Below, one piece after another: positions 43,235 to 55,500 of a DNA stretch of 64,000 nt; the first letter of the stretch is position 1; each line of letters opens with the position of its first letter. Under the pieces are notes generated by a model. It searched no databases. It saw only the letters and a list, made by a program, of their open reading frames with translations, and was not told the origin of the DNA. The translations under genes were made by a program, and so were the position numbers. The stretch is from Isoetes taiwanensis. Its lineage: Eukaryota > Streptophyta > Lycopodiopsida > Isoetales > Isoetaceae. The DNA lies in assembly GCA_021234155.1 (NCBI GenBank), contig JAJEKV010000020.1:14943268-15007267 (forward strand), given 5' to 3'.

Positions 43235-44175
43235 TCACTTGGCATCAGATATTATAGTTCGTGTCCAGTTGGATTGCACTATCATTTCTTCCACCAATAT
43301 CCTATATCTTAGTTCATAATTCGCTTTCAATCTAGAGTGGAAAGGGAGATGTGCATCAGCAGCAATATTATTTGATTTCAATGTAACATAAGGCGTATAA
43401 TCAGATCCAGACATCTTTGTGCCAATATAGCATGCATGGACCATGTCCATATTACTTGCCAAAAGATAATCAATTGTGCTCGCCCCTGAATGGTTCATGC
43501 AATTAAAACTTCTAGAATCTAGAAATTTCATGGTGCCATTAACAATTTTCAAATGGCAGATTGTGCAAAGCTCAAGCAAGAAATCACCCATCACATTAGA
43601 AGTTTTGTCTTCTGAGCATTTACTATAGAATGGTTCTGCAATCTCTTGCATCTGAACACTGACCCATCTATATATGTTTTAGATTGATTACTATTCTTCC
43701 ATGCATTGAAGTCTCCGGAAAGAAAGACTTTACCTTGAGACATAAACTGTAGGGCGTCTGAACGAAGCCTTTGAAATGGATCATCCCTGTTAGACTCTTT
43801 GCTTTGATACAGATTAGCATTCAAAGGAGCAAAATAGCACGCTGCCACAAATAGATCCTTGTTATTTGTTGTAATTTGCAGCTATATGTACTGCATATTT
43901 GTTTCTTCTGACACTATTTATATGCTTTGAGCAATTTCTACTTTGCTATAGACTATGACCCCTCCAAAGCTTCGGTTTGCTCCTGCAAATTTCTCATTCC
44001 ACACATGGCCTATTAATGCAAATCTAAGAACATTAGAGAGTGATCAAAATTGATCCTCACAAGTTTCTATGAATATCAAAATATCTTTTTGGCTCCAACT
44101 GTCATAAGTTGCATTAATCTTGGCTTGATGCAAACCATGAGCATTCCACAGACTGACATTTAGGGCCCATTCTAC
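43235..44175 (-). pseudogene. LINE endonuclease (exonuclease-endonuclease-phosphatase fold)
   Basis: Reading leftwards: 'LNVSLWNAHGLHQAKI' (44163-44116), 'ILIFIETCED' (catalytic Glu, about 44080-44050), 'FVAACYFAPLNANLY' (about 43858-43815), 'KVFLSGDFNAWKN' (43728-43690, catalytic Asp/Asn), 'STIDYLLAS' (about 43478-43450) and 'GSDYTPYVTL' (about 43413-43384). In active members the last motif is S-D-H, so the catalytic His is replaced by Tyr. Frames change near 43640 and near 43860, with stops near 44040, 43920 and 43890. It would have nicked chromosomal targets. Confidence 0.85.
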
Positions 44176-44320
44176 CTAGCTACGTTTCCTGTTCGTGATT
44201 GCCTTATCTTTCCCAATATGGAGTGTGACATAATGCAAATGAAGATTGTGGCAGTTTATTGGATTTTTATTACTCCACAATGCCAAGCATTTGAATTTAG
44301 ATATAAGGTCCAAAACATTT

Positions 44321-44404
44321 ACGGACGGACAAACGGACGGACGGACGGACGGATGGATGGATATATATTTAACATCCACAGAGACCACACAATGCCATAG
44401 GATG
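44321..44404 (-). repeat. LINE 3' terminus joined to an (ACGG)n tract
   Basis: 'acggacgg...' and 'ggatggatgg' units (44321-44361) are followed by 'atttaacatccacagagacc' and 'aatgccataggatgaaac'. The latter matches the terminal block 'ttaacgtccatggagacc ... ggtcatgggacc' of the LINE end at 46.65 kb, although the tail there is (AGAAT)n. Confidence 0.55.
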
Positions 44405-45322
44405 AAACTATACATAGCGTGATTGAAGAGAAAAGGTAAGAACTATGTTGCTCTAAGCCATCAATATAGACAGAAAAGCGTAAAGTCATCTTATGAGTCA
44501 AATGCTTGGAGATTCATTGATTGTGAGTCCTAAACCAAATTGTCAAAATTGCAGTCCAAAGCTTACAATACGACTCATTATAAAAATTCCAAAATAATAC
44601 CTAGAAAATTGCAAACGCAATGTATGATGACAAACTATGGCTTAATTGATGCAAAATAAAACGTTGGGCAAAGTTGGAGCTTTTTTTGTCACAGAACTTA
44701 TAAAACAAACAACCCATAGAACATTAATCTCCTTATTCACAAAAATAATATGGCAGCATCCTTATCTAGTTGTCGTTTTTTCCAAGCTATTACACCTCTG
44801 CTTTTCTCATATTTTTATATAGTGCATTGATAATCCATAGCCCAAAGGATTCCAGTGACATCATCTAACTTTCGGGTAGACTCGGCCATGGCTTTTATTG
44901 AATACATCCATGCTTCTCCACTGTGGCATTCCTGCCTCCTATTCTGAGAAATGCATTTGGGTGTTTTCACAGCCCACCACCACCATCACCACCGGGCCAC
45001 GCCGCCTTCCTTCTCCCCTTCTCCCTCCCGGCTGGGAATGTGAGGATGTAGGCGCTACCATGTGGCTTTGTACATATCCAAAGCAACTATCAAAGATCAA
45101 TGTTGATTGTATCTACTTTATCAGAAAAAAAATGGATTGTATATGGGGTCTTAAAAGATGTATGCTCGACATCCTTAGTTGCCATAGCGAAGAATAAAAA
45201 AAAATCACTAAAAATTTTAGTATCTCATGTTGGAGTATTTGTTGTCAGAAGCTAAAATAGCTTCTCTAATCAATGAATTAACTATGAATGGCGGTAATCG
45301 AAGAAGTGCAATGCAGAGACAA
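44405..45322. other. AT-rich spacer with one GC-rich patch
   Basis: No gene recognised. A patch at about 44970-45060 has (CAC)n and a run rich in C and G and encodes a short ORF (44898-45197) without recognisable motif. Confidence 0.35.
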
Positions 45323-45373
45323 AATTGAATTGAATATTGAATTGAATTTTATAGCCTATGGAACCTAATAATC
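45323..45373 (-). repeat. Short LINE 3' terminus joined to (TTGAA)n
   Basis: 'aaaattgaattgaatattga'-type units, then 'atagcctatggaacctaata', which matches the 'ggcctatggaacccaat' block of other copies. It is very short, so the assignment is tentative. Confidence 0.4.
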
Positions 45374-45580
45374 TAGAAAGGTGGAAAGAATTGTTTTTCA
45401 TTGTTGTTAGCAACTCAAATCTGAGCATTGAAGAAAATGTGTATTATTTGTAAACTTTTAAATATGATACGCATTTCTCCTATAAAAATATGAAATATGA
45501 AAAAGATAAAAAGACTTATGAAAAAAAATGTACCATTTCAAGTCCCATAGGCTGGAGGAGTGAAATAAATGTGAAACACA

Positions 45581-45630
45581 AATAGAATAGAATGTATTAT
45601 CTTTCATGGAGACCAATTAGAATATGTATA
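45581..45630 (-). repeat. Short LINE 3' terminus with (AGAAT) units
   Basis: 'aatagaatagaatg' followed by 'ctttcatggagaccaatta', the same terminal block as at 14.2 and 46.65 kb, 5'-truncated after a few dozen bases. Confidence 0.6.
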
Positions 45631-45639
45631 TTTATGTAC

Positions 45640-46468
45640 AATTTTTAGTTGGAAAAAAAACGTTTTAACAAAAAATAAGACTTTTATGAGAGGTTTTTTT
45701 TCACCAACCATTTTAAATATAATATCTACGTCTAAAAATAGATAAAGAAGAGAAGCACTAGAGAGAGAATGTCAATTGTTTATGCACTCATAACTTGAGC
45801 TATAGAGGTCAGATTCAAATAATCTTGGGCTCGCTGCACATCAACCTAAAATAGAAGTTGCTAAAAGTAGTGATTTTTTAAAAAGTTCCAAAAAATAGTA
45901 ACTTTTTATTAGAATAGCTTTCCACTGATATATGATTTGACCCAGATCTATCAAGATAGGTATCTTCTTTTTGTACTTTTTAATCCGGATATCTTTTTAC
46001 AAAGTGCATGCCACATGCAGATTTGATGTAATATGGTTTTTATCATAACTTTTGAATCTAGATTCTGTTTTGAGTGTTTTTTATTGCCTTGGAAAGCTCT
46101 TTCCAGGATCTTTCTGATGATGAATAATATGCTCATATTTGGCTAAGTTTTATAGGTCAAAAAAAGCAAATTTCCTAGCGGATTTGGTAGGGTTTCACAC
46201 CCCACTAGTTGATTAAAACATGATTTTAGCAAGAATTATACCTCCGCCTAACCGGGATGGTTTTCACATATCTCTTTATCCCGTGATCATTGCAAGAAGC
46301 TTTTATTAAAGATATTGAAGAGATTTATTGCGATAAGGGCTAATGCTAGATTGAAAAAAATCAAACTTTTGTTTTGGTGTATTATGGAATTTGTGCTATA
46401 TTTGATATTTTATATGTTATTCATCAACTTGCCAATGTTTTTGGAATTTTTAATTCTTTTTCAAACCA
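45640..46468 (+). repeat. Unclassified dispersed repeat 'R', unsplit copy
   Basis: Covers in one piece what lies at 38395-38682 and 41691-42155. About 0.83 kb, AT-rich, no ORF with a recognisable domain and no TIR or LTR structure found. It ends near a run of LINE tails. Confidence 0.75.
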
Positions 46469-46554
46469 AAAAAACAATGCCTAGGCATTCTTTCTAGTTA
46501 ACAGAAAAAAGGAAAATCATTTAATGCCAATGGATATAAGATGCACATTGTAAG

Positions 46555-47430
46555 GAAAAAAAATAGAATCATTTTTATCGTCCATGGAGATCAAAATAGT
46601 CTGTAGGATCCAATATAAGAAAAGCACAATAGAATAAAATAGAATAGTTTTTTTAACGTCCATGGAGACCAATAGGTCATGGGACCCATACAATGAGCAC
46701 ACTAAGCCTATTACTGATAGGATTGGAAAACCCCTAGTTTTGAGGAAAAACCTTGACAATAATAAATGTAATAAGGAATACGTACAAAGTATGACATCAA
46801 CATGTCGAAGGTGGGCATAAATGGGTCCGGTAGTCAAGAACTTCCATGACATATAATGCTAGTACCATTGCAGGCTTTTGTAAAAGCAAATGTAGTGGAT
46901 GATTAGGTGTTATTAGACCAACATACACTGATCATATTGGCAAACATTGGACATATTTGAAGAGTATGGTTCTCATCTTCAATCACTTCCATCTAACAAT
47001 ACCAACAAATGGTATTCTCATGTGGCTCACAGCCCCATCATCATGTTTCAAATCCAAGATGATGTGTGCCTCTGAGGGGCATAGATGCAATTGTTCAACA
47101 CTTCTTCATGGGTAGATGCACTAAGATGTATCCTTGTGGGCCATGGACTAGCATAGGATAAATCTATTGTTATAATGTCATGTCTTAACCATCACAAAAG
47201 CATTAACATCCCAAAGTTTACTGAGAAAGCTTACATTCAGGTACTGCTTCAAGCGATTCAAGTCTTCTCATTGTACTTGTACACATGCCTCCTACACATT
47301 CCATCTGGAAAACCATCCATCACGTGTTTCTTTTCAGCAAGCTCTAATGCACCATGGACCCATGGCCATTATGTATATATATCCCTCATTTGAACCACAT
47401 TTTGTAGAGAAGAAGGGCACCAAAAATATG
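46555..47430 (-). mobile_element. LINE 3' end (two nested tails) with zinc-binding remnant
   Basis: A first terminal block, 46561-46620 ('atttttatcgtccatggaga'), is directly followed by a second tail of (AGAAT)-like units (46629-46648) and block ('acgtccatggagaccaatag'). On the minus strand the second copy extends to 47430: 'IEDENHTLQICPMFAN' (about 46985-46938) is the zinc-binding region, and 'NGHGSMVH' (about 47370) parallels the 18.0 kb LINE. 5'-truncated; frames broken. Confidence 0.65.
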
Positions 47431-47511
47431 AAAATCGCAAATACCAAATAAATGCAAAAATAGACGTGTATACGTAGATGAAAAACATAAACATAAAAGT
47501 AGGAGTAGGAA

Positions 47512-47630
47512 ATTATATATGAGATAATGCGAGGAAATGTTTCTAGAAGATTATATATGAAATAATGCAAAGAAATGCTTCTTTTTTATTGAGAAGGTTA
47601 TATGTGGAAAAATGCTAGGAAATGTTTCTA
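47512..47630 (+). repeat. Three ~40-bp tandem units
   Basis: 'ttatatatgagataatgcga', 'ttatatatgaaataatgcaa' and 'ttatatgtggaaaaatgcta', each followed by 'gaaatgyttct'. The starts are at about 47513, 47551 and 47599. Confidence 0.8.
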
Positions 47631-49836
47631 TTGATGATATAAACATGACATGGAAAAGAAAAAGAAAAAGAAAACCATCATTTAACATCCAATGAATACA
47701 ATACCAACATTGATCCTTCCTCCCTTCATCTTAACGGATGTCTCATGAGAACCCTCAATCGTTGGACGACTAAATCATCGGACACTAAATATAATCATTT
47801 CCCATTAAAAAATCACTCCTTAATCTATTACACGTGTACCACTTTTATAAATGATTGTTTTTTTAGAGGAATGAAAAATTATGCCAAAGCTTAAAGTGCT
47901 CTAGAAGCAATAAACATCATAATTTATACAAGGATATCTTGCCGACATTTCATGATGGTATCAATATCTAGAACTGCATAATTTATGTCATAAATAAATG
48001 CTATATACAAAAAAATGGTAGTATTCAAATTTGTGCCAGCATTATGTGTTGGTCAACTAAATCTATTTGACCTTATCCTTGAACAGAATAGGGATTTGCT
48101 TTTAAAAAGTATTAGGCATGCTATCTAAAAGGAAAACTACTCTATATGTACACAATAGTATCATTGAGAAACTAAATGGTTTAGAATGTAAAAGGACTAG
48201 ATCTTTATGAAAAGATAAGGATTTAGGAAGTGGATTCTCTTTTGCTTTTCCCCCAAGGATGCATCAACTAAAATTTATTAGCTTGCACATGTCAAAAAGA
48301 TCTATTGGATGTATCCTTTAGCTTTAAGACAAGCATAATTCATCTTTATACAATCAATCATATACAACCTTTGGTTGGGAAGGTTAGTAAACATGGATAC
48401 ACAAACAGTGATGACCTCAACAAATGAGAATGATTTTTCCTAAATAAGGTGGTACGATATATAAAAACATTAAAAGTTTTTAATAAAAAAAATTGTCGCG
48501 AATATCTTGTATGTTGATACATGTTACAACTATACTAGCATAGTAACACATTTTGCACTATTGTGTAAAATGCTTTAAAGGGTGTTCCTCACATTTGTAT
48601 ATGTGTCCATTGTTAAAAATAAATAGGGTAAAACATATTGATATATATAATCTACATAAAAATAATAGATTTGTCGAATATCTAGCATAATAACAGAGGT
48701 CCCTTTGTGTTTTTGTATGCTTTTCCATATGGACTTGCTATGATTTAGTGGTGTATTTGATTAAATGTACTAATGCATACATTTGAAGTGCACTCCTATT
48801 CACATGTTTTGAATGTAACGGTGCTTACAGTCTCACCCATATTTCCTTTTTTACTGATGAAATTCTCATTTTTGCTGGGACTTGGCATGCAAGCAATGAG
48901 ACACCCCGGGGGGGTTCACCTCTATATAAGGGATGTATGGCATGTGTGTTCCTCGGGTCTGGAGAAACCCCTTTGTATACAGCATGCCATCCATGGATAC
49001 CCCTTTATATACAGTCTTGTACTTTCAAAGATGGAACACCCTATTCCGTACTTTTATGTCCAGTTTGATCCTAAATTACCCTACCCTTAACCATAACTTA
49101 TATTGAGTAGTTTATTCATCTATTGTACCCTCTAACTTAATTTTACCTCATTGCAAAATGAGGAAACACTAGTAGAAATAAGAGTTGAAGTCATATTGAC
49201 AATATTGACAAGTTGAACTTGATTTTCCCCTTAAGAATAAAGGTTTATGGAAATATTATTTGGGATTTACAGTAAAATTAACTAAATTAGCTTATAAAAC
49301 AAATCTTCATTGTAACATTACTTTTGCTAGAAGTAAGATGTCAGGGTCCCCCTCTCGTAACTATACGCCATGTCCAAGCTCAAAACATAAATGGTCTCGT
49401 AAGTATACATACAATTTAAAATGCAAGAAAACCCCTTCTCACCCACGCACTCCTTTTATATGGAACACATGAACCCCCAGAGACACCCACCATTTTAGGC
49501 AAACAGTTCGCCTCCCCTAAAAGAGCTGTGTTCAAGACCAATTTACATCTCCACGTACGCCATTGTCCTAATTATTGCCCACTGCTAGAAATTTCATTTT
49601 TTGGTTGGTTTAGGTTTGTGTATCATAGAAACTATAAGCTCTTTGGCCGCTAGATGTTATTAGAAGTCAGGTCATTTTGTAGATTAAATGAAGCAAGAAA
49701 TATCGGAAGTAGTTTATGCGGGTTGTGATCTGCTTGGACGTTTGAGATTTTGAGATAGTTTTTAGCTTGTTTCTCCTTGTTCTTTTTTTTACCAAGCTTT
49801 CAAGGTTCTGGATTCTTTGGCCTGATAATTACATGA
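47631..49836. other. AT-rich region, no gene recognised
   Basis: The longest ORF is 105 codons (48773-49090, plus), without a known motif. Near it 'cccctttgtatacagcatgc' and 'cccctttatatacagtc' form a short imperfect duplication (48969-49016). Confidence 0.35.
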
Positions 49837-50042
49837 TTTTTTATTTTTTATTTTTTTAAGAGAATGAGATTATTTTCATTAATTATAGAACAAAAAGTAC
49901 ATATGGAGCAAGTATATGATCCAGGTAGGACTCAAGATACCAAATGCATTAGGCATAATAATAAAGGAGTTAAGACTACGCTTGACAACCATTAATAGGT
50001 AAACCAAAAATTATCCCTACGCTTTTTTTTTTTTTTTTTTTT
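49837..50042 (-). mobile_element. Two LINE/retroposon 3' ends (poly-T on plus strand)
   Basis: A T-rich run at 49837-49858 precedes 'agagaatgagattattttca', i.e. a minus-strand end '...ctcattctct' plus an A-rich tail. A second run of 20 T (50023-50042) precedes 'gaagaacgtgacgattttat', whose complement ends '...cgtcacgttcttc' plus A20, like the 20.24 kb end. The body of the second element would extend rightwards from 50043, but no coding motif was recognised there. Confidence 0.5.
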
Positions 50043-52440
50043 GAAGAACGTGACGATTTTATATTATACCAAATATTACAAAGCACTTCTCATAAGAATG
50101 TCCTGTACATCACTATTTTTAGATGATCACCCATATTGGAATTTTAATCTGATCGGTGGTGGAATCGAGAAAGCAAATATGTAGCGATGCAGGGGTTTTT
50201 TGTGATTTTATCGCTTTGCTGGCATATATGGTTTCATATGATTTCATAGGCGTGTTACCGCAGACATACTAATCAGTATATCTAGAGTCGCCGCTGGATT
50301 CTCATATTTGAATGACATTTTATCTATGGTTTTGCAATGGTTTTGCCTTGCATGTTTCGTACTTTAAAAATTAATTAATTTAATTTCATAAGCATAATAC
50401 AACAACGAGCATCAACTTTAGGGTTTGAGGTGAGGGAATTTAGGTTTAATTTGTATTATTAGGAGGACCGTGGTTTCAATGGATTGGTTGGGGTCATCAG
50501 TTAAAGTCGTGGATTTAAGGCAAGGGGCTTTCTTGTTGCATTGAGAGTTATAAGGATAGAGATGCATGAATTAGCAGTAGTGCGAATTTACTTGGATAGC
50601 TTGGAATGCCAATTGCAACAACTACCTTACTATGTCTTCATCGGCAATAACATCAACAATTTTAATAAAATTGATATAAAGAAGCGATCCCACTAGTTTG
50701 GCCATTATCCGGATTCTGATTAATGTACATTCATTTCATGTCACATTACTTACCATGAGCTGTTTTGGCAGATCATGCACTATACGGTTCCTTCGGTTTT
50801 TCATTTGCGTAGCGCCAATCTTCATATAGGTTGTTGGTTGAAATTTGAAATCACTTAAACACGAGGGATTTATCATCAAAAGTCATTACTGGCTCAGAAT
50901 TTTGTTTAGAACTCCACGAGGTATACATTTGTTTGTTGTTCCATCACTGCTTATGGATGTCGAAGCCGTATCTTTGAACCTCTGTTGTGATGGCAGCAGG
51001 GGATATCGGTCAGTACACCTCACGGTATATCATTGGGTGGGAGATAACGATCTTTAAGTTCATGACCCAGCCTTTAATTCATGTATTACGCTTTAGATGC
51101 CGTTTCCGATGGTAAGGACTCCAAATGCAACGGTAAAAATGTTTGCCGGTGCTGCGATTTGTACCCTGAACCTTTGGGAAAATGTTACTTCCTCCACCAA
51201 CCTCGAGACGGCGCCTAAGATTTATGGACAGATAGAAACCATCTCTGTTTTGCTACTTAGCCTGGTTACAACTCCATAAGACACAGCATCAAGTTTTGAC
51301 TAAATGCGGGGTCACCAAGTATGTCGTGTTGAAGGAGGAAGCTCTGCTTGCAAAAACGGCAATTTACATGTTTTAGAGATATAAAACTGCAGCATGGATA
51401 TAATGTTGAAGAACTAGGCATGGTGTATTTAGACTTTCATTCGATTCGTGGCTTGTGGTTTCTATTTTCACATTATCTTTGATATTTGGGCCTTTTATTT
51501 CTTCATTTTGGTGCTTGTTTTAAAGCTAGTAAACTTTACATCTCCGGTGGTGTGGGTGGTGGAACATCAGTCTGGAGTATTCTTGGAACAATTTTGTAAT
51601 GTGACAAATCTTGGGTAGAGCTCTCATTTAAGGACAGAGCTTCCGGTTTAACTGCAAGAGAGGAGTTCTTTAGTTCATAGATTCCTAATCTAAGTTCGAA
51701 AATAGCTGGAGAGCAAGCATGAAATTATGATAATTATGTCTAGCAAGTTTGTATGAAGATATTTAAAGCTGTGTTTAACTATATTTATGTAGGGAAAAGA
51801 GACTGAAAAATTTCTTGTAGGAGTACAAGCTTATGTATAAAACCATCAAAGCCATAAAGATGGTTTTTATTTCCATCGCAAATACATAATATACCAATTA
51901 TCAATCATATGTAACTTGAAGAAGGTAAAATTATCGGTGTGTGATTTGACTTCGGGTGGTTCACCATTTTGCGACAAAAATTTGGTAAGAAATTTATGAT
52001 GGGCAATGTTGTTTGGCATAACAATTCTTAGTTTTATTCTTTGCCTTGTTCCAGTTGGTCTTAGAACTAATGACACATTTTTAAATGTGGTTACCATTTG
52101 TCTATTATCTATCATGGTATTGTATGTCACACTTAATGTGGGGACTTCGAGATGTAATAGCTTGTTTTTAGCTCTACTGTTTTCTATTATGATTCTTAGC
52201 ACTAAGGAATCTCCATGCCGGATATTATGTTACAATATTACACTAAGGAAACTCCATGCACAATATTACATGCACCCTACAGTAATATCCTTAGAATTTG
52301 AGAGGAATAAAAGAATTTTTAGTTAACAAATTATTAACACAAGCGCGGTAGCATTCTAACATCACAAACCATTGCATTGACACATTTAAATTAAAATCCC
52401 CTTAAACCCCTTTGGTTTGGGTGCATATTCACCGCGAGTT
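50043..52440. other. AT-rich region, possible LINE body, no motif recognised
   Basis: Should include the 3' part of the minus-strand element ending at 50042. ORFs of 111 codons (51867-52202, minus) and 106 codons (52006-52326, plus) overlap each other; neither resembles a family I know. Confidence 0.3.
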
Positions 52441-54170
52441 CTGAGAATTTCTTGAAGCACACCACGAGAAAATGCGGCTTATCATAAAAACGCCTAACCA
52501 GCAGCACCATACACTCCATATTAGCCAGACTTTGCCATGTGAAGTAAATCCTTTAGAAGCGTTAGCGATTTGGATGAATACCAAAAGTGTTGACTATCCA
52601 AGATACTCCAAAAGAGGAATACCGGCGGGGCTGGAGCTACTCGGCCGCAAATATAACGGTGCTCCAATGTTTCCCAATGCACCGCTCACACGACATTGGG
52701 CAAAGTGGGCTTCCTCCGAGCTGGCGATGAACCATCATTAACTCTCTGTGAGCGATGAATCACGCGGTGGGGCGATTTTGCCGTTGGAGGATTATATTTA
52801 GATAAACAAAGTTCCAGATGGATTACCATTAAGAAAGGTAGAGGAAGCGTGTTGCTGTGAGCGATTGGTATTTTTGTGACATTGCTCCTTGGCTTGTGGT
52901 TTGGAGACATATGGATTGTTGGCTAAAGAATGTGTTGTGGGGCTTGTAGCAAATTATAACCTCTAATTAGAAGGTGGGTAACAAGATGCTGGAACTTTGT
53001 TCCAGGTAAAGGCAAGCTAGTGATTCATGCTGAAGTTAGCACCTCCTCAAATACTTTATCACCTTCTCGGAAATTATCCCTACAGTTTTGTTATGAAACT
53101 TAGGACAAAGTACATGTTCTGCATCTTATGCTTGAAATCTTGAGTAGAAGGTGGACTTCAAACCAAGGTAAGGCAACAACAATATTGTAATCAATGCTTC
53201 TAAAATTGACCATTGGGGACTTCAAGTTAAAACAACTAAATTTGGCCAATTGCAGTTGTTTCTATATTGTGTCACCAAGAATTTTTTAGTCCCTTGGCCA
53301 AAGACGTTTCTGCATATACGTCCAGAACTGAATGTGCACCTCTCATACTTGAATCCTGGATCAAACTAGTCGGAATCACTCCCGAAGAGATTAAACATGC
53401 ATACTATTGCCTTATTAGAAGAGTTTAGAACCCCTGACGATATGGCGTCCCATTTCTACTAGATTCAGCAGAAAGATACACCAGCGTGATGTGTTCATAA
53501 TGGGTGAAAGTCATATGGCAAAAGCAGAGGGAGAAAATGAATTTTTTCCTTAGAAAAATCTGGAGGACTTATTGCCCCTACATCAAATGTAACTGCCAAA
53601 AATATGCAAGAGGAAGAAAGGACTGTATTGATGCCAGGGATCAAGTGGTTTGACCATCCTATCTGGTACTTCTTAAACCACTTGGATGATGTTATTTATG
53701 ACGTCTTCACTTGTGAATTTACTTTCTCTATGAGTAACATCATAAGCCCCTCCTATAGAGACCAACAGTGGCTACATTAGTTTCACGAGAGTTATTAGGT
53801 ACTCATTGATAGTAGAGGTATATAGAAAGCCGAAGCTGCTGATCATGGCAAAGGTTGGTAATACTATTCTGAGAGTGTGAAGAACATCCATCCAATGAAA
53901 TTCCTCATTGAAAAACCATCTAATGGCAGCATTGAGAGTTTTGCTAACAAGAAGCTGTGGGGTATATGATAATCTCGATGTGCATCCTCCACCGCCAGTC
54001 TTTAAATAAGAGACTTTATAATCCCTGCCATTGGGCGATCATGTTGACCTTAGTCCAACCTCAATAATGCAGGAAGCGTAAGTGGGAGCAATATAGTATT
54101 ACACAAAGTTGCTTGGTATACATGGATACAAGATTTCTTTTTGAAGTAGGTACCCAAATTTTGCATCTCT
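52441..54170 (+). other. Degraded coding-like sequence of unknown kind
   Basis: 52472-52741 encodes 89 residues with normal composition ('LLGRKYNGAPMFPNAPL' is typical). 53330-53430 reads 'LILESWIKLVGITPEEIKHAYYCLIRRV'. Both are plus strand but not in one frame. No family recognised; this could be a decayed transposon ORF. Confidence 0.25.
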
Positions 54171-55356
54171 CTTTGATACTCATATGCATGTTCATGTTAA
54201 ATATGTTGTCTTCAATGCTTTGCCTTTAAAATTTGTGATGTTTTACATGTTTTACTTATATATTGAAGTATTGTATGATTCTTATTACCTAAGTGTATTA
54301 TATCAAACCACTAGGTTGCTCTCAACCTAACATAGTTCACTTTGTGAACATGGCTAAATCACCCATAACATCTATGCCCATGATTCTATATCCTCAACAC
54401 TAGCTAAAATCATGCTGCTAGTCTGAACTGCATTCTTGAAGTATGGCCAACAATCTGCTAGGAGGGATGTGCCAAATATAAATTCTTCCATAAAGCAAGA
54501 ATTAAAAAGCATCATATGGGTGATTAATTGATTAATATAATCTAATTTACATTTTCATTTGAGATTAAAGTTTTTGTAGCCAAGCTATCGCGTTGCTGCG
54601 GAAATATGTCCATCTTTTGGGGCGGTAAAAGCATCCACCCGATAAATTGAAGAGTCACCCAAAGCTCACAGATTCCAGCCGTGGTCAAACTAAAAATACC
54701 CAACATGGTATACAGTTCAAAAGCAATGGAATCTAAAATACATAGTTCATTGCAAAGCTACATGCCATGGTGGGAATTAAGTTGGTTTGCCACGGCATGG
54801 CGGCAGTTTTAGATGAGCAAGCTGCTTGCAGGATGAGGGCTTGGGGCTTGCCGGGAAGGCGGTCCGGAGAATGCTGAGCGCCTTTATGGCTGCAGGTGGT
54901 GCAACCCTATACACACAGTCATGGTTAAGTTAAAATTCATAATAGCAACTAGCGGCTTGAATAAAAGAGACGTACTCTTACCTTTTAACTCCATGGCGGA
55001 TACGTAGACTGTTCTAGAATCAAGCTACAATCCCCATTAGAAATTCCCGAAGTTAAGATACTTGTAAAATAAATAAGCATCAGCAACAAATCTATTTATG
55101 ACCTCATGTTTGTGATTAAAGATGAAGCCAGTATTGGGATCTTGAAGGACCTTGGAAACACAAAGGAAAAAAGGTTAACTTTCTCAACCTTTCTATTTGA
55201 AATAATTGATCCAATACATGGGGCATGTGAAATATACAGATATAATAAGCGAAGCAAGCTAAGATAAGATATGATAAGAGAAGCAAGCTATAATAAGAAT
55301 TTATGATATATACTCATGATGATGCATATTTGTACAATTTGACAACATTCTTATTA
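54171..55356. other. AT-rich region, no gene recognised
   Basis: No motif or repeat partner was identified. A patch at about 54780-54890 is GC-richer but has no useful ORF. Confidence 0.3.
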
Positions 55357-55500
55357 CTCCCACGGTTTTTCCCTCAAAAACCGTTTGAGGTGATGGTTTT
55401 TTCAACCCACACAATAATAACTATGTGTGCTCCTTCATTGGGTCTTATAGGTCGATTGGACTTCATGGATGATAAAAATCATTCTATTCTACTCTATTCT
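55357..55500 (+). mobile_element. LINE 3' end, plus strand, with (ATTCT) tail
   Basis: 'ggtttttccctcaaaaaccg' (55364-55383), then 'gtgtgctccttcattgggtc' (55424-55443), 'cttcatggatgataaaaatc' and the tail 'attctattctactctattct' (55481-55500). This is the same terminal block as at 14.2, 21.3 and 46.65 kb but in the opposite orientation. It is 5'-truncated. Confidence 0.65.

Larger units (their letters stand above)
42284..44175 (-). mobile_element. Internally deleted LINE with an (AAATA)-type tail
   Basis: Runs leftwards from an endonuclease start at 44175 to a zinc-binding region (about 42660-42430) and an 'aaataaataaaataaat' tail (plus-strand 42310-42284). The whole RT catalytic region is missing between them. 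Same EVWG-type family as the copy at 16383-17450, which is deleted in a similar way but keeps a short RT piece. Confidence 0.75.
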
